Source: Pseudomonadota bacterium (GTDB lineage Bacteria > Pseudomonadota > Gammaproteobacteria > Burkholderiales > Gallionellaceae). Taken from it: 9,771 nucleotides of DNA. The stretch is from contig JAJXTT010000039.1 of the NCBI GenBank assembly GCA_021783525.1, positions 1-9,771 on the forward strand, given 5' to 3'. Shown here in pieces: positions 5,313-9,771 of this stretch. Under the pieces are notes generated by a model. That model was not told the DNA's origin, made no database searches, and saw nothing but the letters and a program-made list of their open reading frames with translations. Made by a program: the position numbers and the translations under genes. The first letter of the stretch is position 1. Every line of letters begins with the position of its first letter.

Positions 5313-7294
5313 TATCTGCCACGCATAAACATCGCATCCAGCTCCGCCAGCGTCACCTGGAACCAGGTCGGCCGTCCGTGGTTGCATTGGTCGGCGCGTT
5401 CGGTCTGTTCCATCTCGCGCAGGATGGCGTTCATCTCGGGCAGGCTGAGTTGCTGGTTGGCGCGCACGGCGGAATGGCAGGCGAGGGTGGCGAGCAGTGA
5501 ATTGCGGCGCTCGGTGAGGGCGCGGCTGGCGCCGAAGTCGCGCAGTTCGTGCAGCACTTCGCGCGCGGCGGTCTCGGCGTGTGATTGCTTGAGCATGGCG
5601 GGCATGGCGCGCACCGCGAGCGTGTTGGTGGAGAGGGGGGCGATGTCGAAGCCGAGTTGGTTCAGCGCTTCCTGCTCCTCTTCCACGGTGGCGATGTCCA
5701 GCGCCTCGGCGGCGAAGGTGACGGGGATCAGCAACGGTTGTGTCGGCATCTGCTGGGCATCGAAGGCGGTCTTCAATCGTTCGTACACGATGCGTTCGTG
5801 GGCGGCGTGCATGTCCACGACGATGAGTCCGTTCTGGTTCTGCGCGAGGATGTAGATGCCGGAAAGCTGGCCAAGGGCGAAGCCGAGGGGATGTTCCGGG
5901 GCGGGAAGAGGGAAGGGGAAAGGGGGAAGGGTAGAATCAAAAGCGGACTCGCTGTTACCCTGCTTCTTTACCTCTCCACCGCTCCCGGTCTGGAATTCCC
6001 ACAGTTTGTAGGCCGCCTGCGGCTGCGCTGCATTAAAAGTCATTGCCTGCTGCGCCCCGTCATTCCGGCGCAGGCCGGAATCCAGCGGGTTTATTAAAGA
6101 ACTGGATTCCGGCCTGCGCCGGAATGATGAATCCGATGAATTGGCGGAGGATTCCGCATTGCCGGTGCCCATTGTCGCACTCAGCGCGTCCTGCAAGGCA
6201 TGGAACACGAACTGGTGGATGCCCTGGCTTTCGCGGAAGCGCACTTCGCTCTTGGCCGGATGCACGTTCACGTCCACCTGTTCCGGTGGCATGTAGAGGA
6301 ACAGCACGAAGGCGGGGTGGCGCTGGTGGTGCAGGATGTCCTGGTAGGCCTGGCGCACGGCATGCATCAGCACCTTGTCGCGGACGAAGCGGCCGTTGAC
6401 GAAGAAATATTGCTCGTCTCGCGTGGAGCGCGAATAGGCGGGCAGGGCGGCGATGCCATACAGGTGCAGCGGGCCGATCTGGCGTTCGACATTCACCGCG
6501 TGCTGGCCGAATTCGGGGCCGAGCAATGCGGTGATGCGAGAGTGCAAGGCTTGTTCCCCCACCCTGCCCTCCCCCGGGGGGAGAGGGTTCATGCGCTGTT
6601 TCTCGTGCAGTTCGTGCTCGGATTTTTGAGTATCCGCGTAATCGCTCCCTCTCCCATCGGGGGAGGGCTGGGGTGGGGGAACACTCTTTGAAGCGGCCAA
6701 CTGCCACACCATGCGCCCATTATGTTGCAACGAAAACGCCACATCCGGCCGCGACAGCGCGATGCGCTTGAACGTCTCTTCGCACCAGGCGTATTCGGTG
6801 CTTTCGCTCTTGAGGAACTTGCGCCGCGCCGGGGTGTTGAAATACAGCTCGCGCATCTCGACGCTGGTGCCCCGGGGGTGTGCTGCAGGCACGACGTCGC
6901 TTTGTGTGCCGTCTGCCGCCTCGATCTTCCAGGCATGCGCGGCGTCGGCGTTGCGGCTGGTCAGCGAGACTTGCGCCACGGCGGCCATGCTGGCCAGCGC
7001 CTCGCCGCGGAAGCCCATGCTGGCGACGCGCTGCAGGTCATCCAGCGAGGCGATCTTGCTGGTGGCGTGGCGCATCAGCGCCAGCGGCAATTGTTCCTTG
7101 CCGATGCCGCCGCCGTTGTCGCGAACCACCAGGCGCTTGATGCCGCCGCCTTCCAGTTGCACCGCAATGTCCGTCGCGTCCGCATCCAGGCTGTTCTCCA
7201 GCAGTTCTTTCAGTGCCGAAGCGGGGCGTTCGATCACCTCGCCGGCGGCGATCTGGTTGATGAGCAAGTCGGGGAGTAACTGGATGGAAGGCAT
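5312..7294 (-). CDS. mutL: DNA mismatch repair protein MutL, endonuclease type
   Basis: MutL links mismatch recognition by MutS to strand incision and excision. The N-terminal GHKL ATPase is complete: NQIAAGEVIERPAS at residues 13-26, ELLENSLDA at 30-38, DNGGGIG at 59-65, RHATSKI at 75-81 and GFRGEAL at 94-100. The C-terminal domain has DMHAAHERIVYE at 494-505, fitting the metal-binding DQHA(x)2E(x)4E motif with Met for Gln, plus ACHSAVRA at 605-612 and CNHGRP at 637-642. This points to a nicking MutL, unlike the E. coli protein that relies on MutH. At 660 residues it is a little longer than the 600-630 I expect. The excess is repeat-encoded: about 204-247 within the ATPase/transducer region and 390-412 in the linker. 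The ATG at 7294 gives the conserved MPSIQLLP start. An upstream in-frame ATG at 7465 would add 57 unconserved residues. Confidence 0.97.
   Translation of the reverse strand: MPSIQLLPDLLINQIAAGEVIERPASALKELLENSLDADATDIAVQLEGGGIKRLVVRDNGGGIGKEQLPLALMRHATSKIASLDDLQRVASMGFRGEALASMAAVAQVSLTSRNADAAHAWKIEAADGTQSDVVPAAHPRGTSVEMRELYFNTPARRKFLKSESTEYAWCEETFKRIALSRPDVAFSLQHNGRMVWQLAASKSVPPPQPSPDGRGSDYADTQKSEHELHEKQRMNPLPPGEGRVGEQALHSRITALLGPEFGQHAVNVERQIGPLHLYGIAALPAYSRSTRDEQYFFVNGRFVRDKVLMHAVRQAYQDILHHQRHPAFVLFLYMPPEQVDVNVHPAKSEVRFRESQGIHQFVFHALQDALSATMGTGNAESSANSSDSSFRRRPESSSLINPLDSGLRRNDGAQQAMTFNAAQPQAAYKLWEFQTGSGGEVKKQGNSESAFDSTLPPFPFPLPAPEHPLGFALGQLSGIYILAQNQNGLIVVDMHAAHERIVYERLKTAFDAQQMPTQPLLIPVTFAAEALDIATVEEEQEALNQLGFDIAPLSTNTLAVRAMPAMLKQSHAETAAREVLHELRDFGASRALTERRNSLLATLACHSAVRANQQLSLPEMNAILREMEQTERADQCNHGRPTWFQVTLAELDAMFMRGR
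5903..5931 (+). repeat. Polypurine tract with G-quadruplex pattern in mutL
   Basis: Twenty-nine consecutive purines contain five runs of three to five G separated by 2-4 bases, which satisfies the usual G-quadruplex pattern. The G-rich strand is the plus strand, i.e. the template for mutL. The opposite strand encodes the Pro/Phe-rich linker PPFPFPLPAPE at about residues 457-467. It may be another acquired low-complexity insertion. Confidence 0.7.
6060..6127. repeat. REPIN-like palindromic element inside mutL
   Basis: Two 26-base arms (6060-6085 and 6102-6127) are perfect reverse complements across a 16-base spacer. Each arm is itself a small hairpin: ATTCCGGC and GCCGGAAT with a 4-base loop. 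This is the architecture of a REP doublet (REPIN), the kind mobilised by RAYT transposases. It encodes residues 390-412 of MutL (FRRRPESS, then LDSGLRRND) in the flexible linker and leaves the frame open. No RAYT gene lies in the window. A degenerate single copy lies at 3799-3824. Confidence 0.85.
6553..6682. repeat. Inverted pair of C/G-rich repeats inside mutL
   Basis: The arms at 6553-6587 and 6647-6682 are near-perfect inverse copies, differing by one missing C and three substitutions over about 36 bases. Each arm also contains a smaller palindrome: CCCTCCCCC facing GGGGGGAGAGGG in the left arm. The element and the 59 bases between the arms encode MutL residues of about 204-247 (PPPQPSPDGRGS, then NPLPPGEGRVGEQ). 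This segment interrupts a normally short connection in the MutL N-terminal domain while keeping the frame. Confidence 0.85.
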
Positions 7295-7301
7295 GGTGCG
7301 G

Positions 7302-7307
7302 ATTATA
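7302..7307 (-). promoter_or_regulatory. Candidate -10 box for mutL
   Basis: TATAAT on the minus strand ends 7 bases before the mutL ATG at 7294, so the expected transcript start falls at or next to the start codon, implying a leaderless or nearly leaderless mRNA. No convincing -35 hexamer occurs at 16-18 bases. The 191-bp mutL-tonB intergenic region also has a 7-bp inverted repeat, CCGGGAT (7348-7354) with ATCCCGG (7377-7383), of unknown meaning. Confidence 0.4.
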
Positions 7308-7440
7308 GCGGATGGGGCGAAGCTCTCGTGCGGACGTTCTTGAAGAGCCGGGATTTTCCTGCCCATTTTCTGTCTCATCCCGGTTGAGGCTTCGCAATCG
7401 ATCCCGTGGCGCCGAATTGCACTTAGTTGGCTACCTGGTA

Positions 7441-7470
7441 TTGGCACTGGTACGATGCGGGCCATTAAAT
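7441..7470 (+). promoter_or_regulatory. Weak candidate promoter for tonB-exbB-exbD
   Basis: TTGGCA (7441-7446) and TTAAAT (7465-7470) are 18 bases apart, just upstream of tonB. The match is moderate at both boxes. I see no clear Fur box in this intergenic region, although such operons are often iron-regulated. Confidence 0.35.
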
Positions 7471-7485
7471 TCGCTGAAGTGATTC

Positions 7486-8139
7486 ATGGCTACGCCGTAT
7501 TCTTTCCCGTTTCCGCCGGAGCGGTCTCCGTTGCATGAGCGGGCCATTGTGGTTGGCCTGGTTGTCTTGCTGCACATGGCTGTCCTGGCGGCGTATCGCA
7601 TGCGGCCGGAATCGCCTGCCGTGCTGGTCAACGAGATGTCGGTCTCTTTTGCCAATATGCAGATGCAACAGGTGGACGTCGTTCCCCAGCCCAAACCCGG
7701 ACCGCGCGCGCCCGAGCCTGAGCCTCTCCCATCCTCGCAGCCTGCGGTGAATGACGAGGTTCAGCCAGTACGGCCGGTACAGCAGAATGCCGCACCATCC
7801 TCTGCCGCGCAGCAGGCAGCCACGCCGCCTTCACCGGTGGTACTCGATACCGAGCCGGATTACAGGGCCGATTACCTGAACAACCCGCGCCCGCCTTACC
7901 CCCTGGTTGCGCGGCGCATGGGCTATCACGGCAAGGTGGTGCTGGATGTCGAAGTGCTGGCCGAAGGTACGGCGGGAGATATCAAGCTGCATCAGAGCAG
8001 CGGCTACGACATACTGGACAATGCAGCGCTGCAGACAGTCAAGACCTGGCATTTCACGCCTGCGCGCCATTTGGGCCACCCCGTCACGCAACGGTTTCTG
8101 GTTCCCATCAAATTTTCTTTAGAGGACAACGCAGGATGA
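7486..8139 (+). CDS. tonB: Energy transducer TonB
   Basis: TonB carries proton-motive energy from the ExbB-ExbD motor across the periplasm to TonB-dependent outer-membrane receptors for siderophores, cobalamin and similar cargo. This 217-residue protein has the full family plan. A short cytoplasmic N-terminus is followed by one membrane anchor at about residues 20-37 with a membrane histidine (His30), matching the functional His of E. coli TonB. A Pro/Glu/Gln-rich periplasmic spacer spans about 66-118. The C-terminal domain at about 137-212 contains PPYPLVARRMGYHG, SSGYDILDNAA and a W-x-F-x-P element (WHFTP). The ATG at 7486 has a modest GAAG ribosome binding site. The stop overlaps the exbB start by 4 bases (ATGA), implying translational coupling. 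No receptor gene is visible in the window, so the cargo is unknown. Confidence 0.95.
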   Translation: MATPYSFPFPPERSPLHERAIVVGLVVLLHMAVLAAYRMRPESPAVLVNEMSVSFANMQMQQVDVVPQPKPGPRAPEPEPLPSSQPAVNDEVQPVRPVQQNAAPSSAAQQAATPPSPVVLDTEPDYRADYLNNPRPPYPLVARRMGYHGKVVLDVEVLAEGTAGDIKLHQSSGYDILDNAALQTVKTWHFTPARHLGHPVTQRFLVPIKFSLEDNAG

Positions 8140-8792
8140 ACAATCTGTTTGCCGTCAATTCCCCCATCGTTTCTGCGACGCTGTTGTTGCTGATCGTGTT
8201 GTCTGTCGTGACCTGGTCCATCGCATTGCTCAAGTTATGGAAGCAATGGCAAACGAAAAAGGACGATCGCGCCTTCAACGACAGGTTCTGGGCTGTGCGC
8301 GAGTGGGGTGAGGCCGGGAAAGTCGCGCTGGATAGCCGGGGCGACATTGCGCGCCTGGCGCAAGCCGGATTTGCCGAACTGAAGACGATGAATGAAGCTC
8401 AACATGACCTGAAACACCTGGGAGCGCCGCATGATGTGCTGGAACGCATGCTGCGCCAGCAGTTGCAGAACCTGCAGCGCTTTCACGAGCGCGGCCTGGC
8501 CGAGTTGGCGACCATCGGTTCCACCGCGCCTTTTGTCGGGCTGTTCGGCACTGTGTGGGGCATCATGCATGCGCTGCAGGACATCGGCCAAAGCGGTTCT
8601 GCTTCGCTGGATGTGGTGGCGGGCCCCATCGGCGAAGCCCTGATCGCTACCGCCATTGGTATCGCCACGGCTTTGCCCGCGGTGCTGGCCTACAACTTCT
8701 TCCTGCGCCGCTTGAAAGTGCATGTGACCGATCTGGAAAATTTTGCCCACGACTTCCTGCGCTTGGCGCAGAAACACGATTACAAACTGTAA
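8136..8792 (+). CDS. exbB: Biopolymer transport protein ExbB
   Basis: ExbB is the inner-membrane scaffold of the TonB energising motor; it forms a pentamer around ExbD. The 218-residue protein has a first membrane span at about residues 11-33, a long cytoplasmic helical region, and two further spans. These spans carry the conserved family segments ATIGSTAPFVGLFGTVWG (125-142) and GPIGEALIATAIGIATALP (163-181), including the conserved Glu167 and pore-lining threonines. The short periplasmic N-terminus is typical of ExbB rather than the longer TolQ-like variants. Position between tonB and exbD supports ExbB over TolQ or MotA. An AGAGGA ribosome binding site lies within the 3' end of tonB, and the ATG overlaps the tonB stop codon. 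Only 9 bases separate it from exbD. Nothing looks damaged. Confidence 0.95.
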   Translation: MNNLFAVNSPIVSATLLLLIVLSVVTWSIALLKLWKQWQTKKDDRAFNDRFWAVREWGEAGKVALDSRGDIARLAQAGFAELKTMNEAQHDLKHLGAPHDVLERMLRQQLQNLQRFHERGLAELATIGSTAPFVGLFGTVWGIMHALQDIGQSGSASLDVVAGPIGEALIATAIGIATALPAVLAYNFFLRRLKVHVTDLENFAHDFLRLAQKHDYKL

Positions 8793-8801
8793 GGTACCCA
8801 T

Positions 8802-9212
8802 ATGGCTTTCGGAAACTCCTCGGGGGAAGACGGCATGATGAGCGAGATCAATGTCACGCCGCTGGTGGACGTGATGCTGGTGTTGCTGGTCGTGTTCATC
8901 ATCACCGCGCCGCTGCTGGCGCCGCAGGCGCTCAAGCTCAACCTGCCCAAGACCGAGTCGGTTGTCCACGACGACAGGCTGCAAAAAGTCAGCCTGGCCA
9001 TCGACGCCCATGGCATTGTTACTCTCCAGTCTGCACACCTGACGGACGCGGCACTGGCAGATATGCTGAAAAGCCGCGCTGCCGATCCGCAATTCCAGTT
9101 GCAGATTGAGGCTGACGAAGCAGTGAATTACGGGCGCGTGGCGCAGGTCATGGCTATTGCCCAGAAAGCAGGCGTGGGCAAGCTCTCCTTCTTGACGGTG
9201 GCGGGCAAATAA
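8802..9212 (+). CDS. exbD: Biopolymer transport protein ExbD
   Basis: ExbD is the proton-conducting partner in the ExbB-ExbD-TonB complex. The 136-residue protein has a short cytoplasmic N-terminus with the SEINVTPLVDVMLVLLVVF segment (14-32). This carries the key membrane aspartate at residue 23, equivalent to Asp25 of E. coli ExbD. A single membrane span at about 21-40 follows, then a periplasmic domain ending in the GRVAQVMAIAQKAGVGKLSFLT segment (two blocks, 111-121 and 122-132). Length and order fit ExbD well; TolR is similar but lies with tolQ/tolA. AAGG about 8 bases before the ATG at 8802 serves as the ribosome binding site. It closes the core operon and is followed 85 bases later by a small exported peptide gene on the same strand. 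Confidence 0.95.
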   Translation: MAFGNSSGEDGMMSEINVTPLVDVMLVLLVVFIITAPLLAPQALKLNLPKTESVVHDDRLQKVSLAIDAHGIVTLQSAHLTDAALADMLKSRAADPQFQLQIEADEAVNYGRVAQVMAIAQKAGVGKLSFLTVAGK

Positions 9213-9297
9213 GCGCAGGATAGAGCCATCGAAGCAGGTTGGTCCGGCCGGAATTTCGTCGGGCCGTGTTTCAGAGGACTGGCAAAGGAGGATTCAT

Positions 9298-9441
9298 ATG
9301 AAAAATGTCGTTGTTGCAATGCTGTTGGTGTTCGGTGTTACCGTGACCGGAAGTGTTTTCGCTTGCGATGGCAGCAAACACGATAAATCAATGTCCGGCA
9401 CTAGCGCCCCCGCTACACCGGCTCCTGCCCCGGTAAAGTAA
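9298..9441 (+). CDS. Small exported peptide, possible lipoprotein (47 aa)
   Basis: A short gene with an excellent ribosome binding site (AAAGGAGG, 6 bases before the ATG). The product starts with Lys2, a hydrophobic stretch at about residues 4-20, then SVFAC at 19-23. This is a classic signal peptide. Cleavage after VFA by signal peptidase I would free a mature peptide of about 25 residues starting CDGSKHDKS and ending in a Pro/Ala-rich tail (APATPAPAPVK). Cys23 could alternatively be a lipidation site, but Phe at position -2 is unusual for a lipobox. I do not recognise a family. It lies 85 bp after exbD and just ahead of a strong terminator, so it probably closes the tonB-exbB-exbD transcript. 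A role in the envelope is inferred only from the signal peptide and the neighbours. Confidence 0.72.
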   Translation: MKNVVVAMLLVFGVTVTGSVFACDGSKHDKSMSGTSAPATPAPAPVK

Positions 9442-9460
9442 TCCGGGTAGAGGCGACACC

Positions 9461-9496
9461 AAACGGGGCCTGGGAAACCAGGCCCCGTTTCTTTGC
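9461..9496 (+). terminator. Strong intrinsic terminator after the tonB-exbBD unit
   Basis: A perfect 13-bp stem (AAACGGGGCCTGG with its complement, 9461-9473 and 9478-9490) is closed by a GAAA tetraloop and followed by TTTCTTT. It lies 19 bases after the small peptide gene's stop and is the clear end of the rightward operon. The A-rich left flank is short, so leftward activity is doubtful. Confidence 0.92.
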
Positions 9497-9511
9497 CTGC
9501 GACTTCACTAT

Positions 9512-9537
9512 CACTTTATTTAATAAGAATTAAAGTG
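9512..9537. promoter_or_regulatory. AT-rich inverted repeat, possible operator
   Basis: CACTTTA and TAAAGTG face each other across 12 AT-rich bases between the terminator and the pntA promoter region. The symmetry suggests a regulator site, but I cannot match it to a Fur, FNR or other known box. It could be chance in AT-rich intergenic DNA. Confidence 0.25.
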
Positions 9538-9600
9538 CAGGTGTCGCGTGTGTGTCATATAAGAGTTAACAATGCGGCACAGTAGACTATTGAGCTCGTA

Positions 9601-9606
9601 TATAAT
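9601..9606 (+). promoter_or_regulatory. Candidate -10 box upstream of pntA
   Basis: A perfect TATAAT, predicted to start transcription near 9613. The -35 region at 16-18 bases is weak; TTAACA at 9566-9571 is too far upstream. It lies 85 bases before the pntA start, with a terminator-like hairpin in between. Confidence 0.45.
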
Positions 9607-9635
9607 CCCGAAAGACATTCTTGCAGGAAAATTCG

Positions 9636-9658
9636 CGCCCGGTGACCCGGGCGTTTTT
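9636..9658 (+). terminator. Terminator-like hairpin in the pntA leader
   Basis: A 7-bp GC-only stem (CGCCCGG with CCGGGCG, 9636-9642 and 9647-9653) has a TGAC loop and is followed directly by five T. It lies about 33 bases before the pntA start and downstream of the TATAAT at 9601. It fits either an attenuator for pntA or the end of a very short RNA of about 45 bases. No leader peptide with a ribosome binding site is visible. Confidence 0.7.
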
Positions 9659-9691
9659 CAAAATGGCGTTAACAGTTAAGAGGAAGACTTC

Positions 9692-9771
9692 ATGGCTCTG
9701 ATGATAGGAATTCCGCGCGAAACAGCCGCAGGGGAGAAGCGCGTTGCGACGGTTCCGGAGGTCGTAGAGAA
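9692..9771 (+). CDS. pntA: NAD(P) transhydrogenase subunit alpha, 5' end (runs off right edge)
   Basis: Only the first 26 codons are present. They read MALMIGIPRETAAGEKRVAT and continue VPEVVE. This matches the N-terminus of PntA, the NAD(H)-binding subunit of the proton-translocating transhydrogenase, which moves hydride between NADH and NADP+ at the inner membrane. The related alanine dehydrogenases begin in a similar way (IGVPKE, N-E-x-RVA), so that is the main alternative. IGIPRE followed by E-KRVA-x-VPE fits PntA better. The ATG at 9692 is preceded by AGAGGAAG at good spacing; an internal ATG at 9701 is less well placed. The leader carries a terminator-like hairpin at 9636-9658. Confidence 0.8.
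   Translation, partial: MALMIGIPRETAAGEKRVATVPEVVE

Noticed and set aside
4452..6127. The repeat copies considered as a CRISPR array or as insertion-sequence ends.
   Set aside because: Copies are inverted, unevenly spaced and of several families, with no uniform spacers, no cas genes, no transposase and no target duplications that I can see.
7441..7458. Sigma-54-like TTGGCAC ... ATGC upstream of tonB.
   Set aside because: The GG and GC elements are 14 bases apart instead of 12, and the -12 element is poor.
7295..7465. A 57-codon N-terminal extension of mutL from an upstream in-frame ATG at 7465.
   Set aside because: The extension does not resemble any MutL sequence, the conserved start MPSIQLLP lies at 7294, and a TATAAT sits inside the extension.
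8235..9092. A long 285-codon open frame on the minus strand opposite exbB and exbD.
   Set aside because: It is antisense to two clearly functional genes, is His/Gln-rich as expected from a shadow of GC-rich coding DNA, and matches no family I know.
9663..9701. A possible 12-codon leader peptide upstream of and overlapping pntA.
   Set aside because: It has no ribosome binding site, shows no run of regulatory codons, and starts after the hairpin, so it could not drive attenuation.

Overview
This 9.8 kb window looks like chromosomal DNA from a betaproteobacterium. The order Nitrosomonadales, near the Gallionellaceae, is my best guess. The basis is moderately high GC, the mutL/miaA region, the tonB-exbB-exbD and pntA genes, and several short palindromic repeat families that I associate with such genomes. 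The assignment rests on protein style and repeat character, not on a search. No rRNA, tRNA, CRISPR array, insertion sequence or phage gene is visible.

Layout. Positions 1-7294 are all transcribed leftward (minus strand). From left to right they hold: the start of a UDP-glucose 6-dehydrogenase (ugd) that runs off the left edge; a DUF302 protein; a macro-domain protein of the YmdB/MacroD type; an unrecognised helical protein with lower GC, 20 bp upstream of the macro gene; miaA (tRNA dimethylallyltransferase); an MHS-family transporter; and mutL. The transporter sits between mutL and miaA, two genes that are usually direct neighbours. From 7486 rightward (plus strand) there is a compact tonB-exbB-exbD operon. 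It is followed by a 47-residue exported peptide gene and a strong intrinsic terminator. After an intergenic stretch with a -10 box and a second terminator-like hairpin, the 5' end of pntA (NAD(P) transhydrogenase alpha subunit) reaches the right edge.

How the genes work together. MutL (mismatch repair) and MiaA (tRNA i6A37 synthesis) are housekeeping genes. TonB, ExbB and ExbD form one energy-transducing complex for outer-membrane uptake. The macro protein and its upstream neighbour may be a two-gene unit. Ugd, the DUF302 protein and PntA look like separate units.

The most striking feature is the 3799-6685 segment. At least four different short inverted-repeat families lie within about 2.9 kb. 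Three of them lie inside reading frames without breaking them: two in MutL linkers and one in the central loop of the transporter. A 29-base polypurine, G-quadruplex-type tract also lies in the mutL linker. Other points worth a look are the Asp-to-Asn change at the expected catalytic position of the macro domain, the small secreted peptide gene, and the short promoter-to-terminator unit ahead of pntA. I did not find a convincing new multi-gene system; the macro-domain pair is the nearest candidate.
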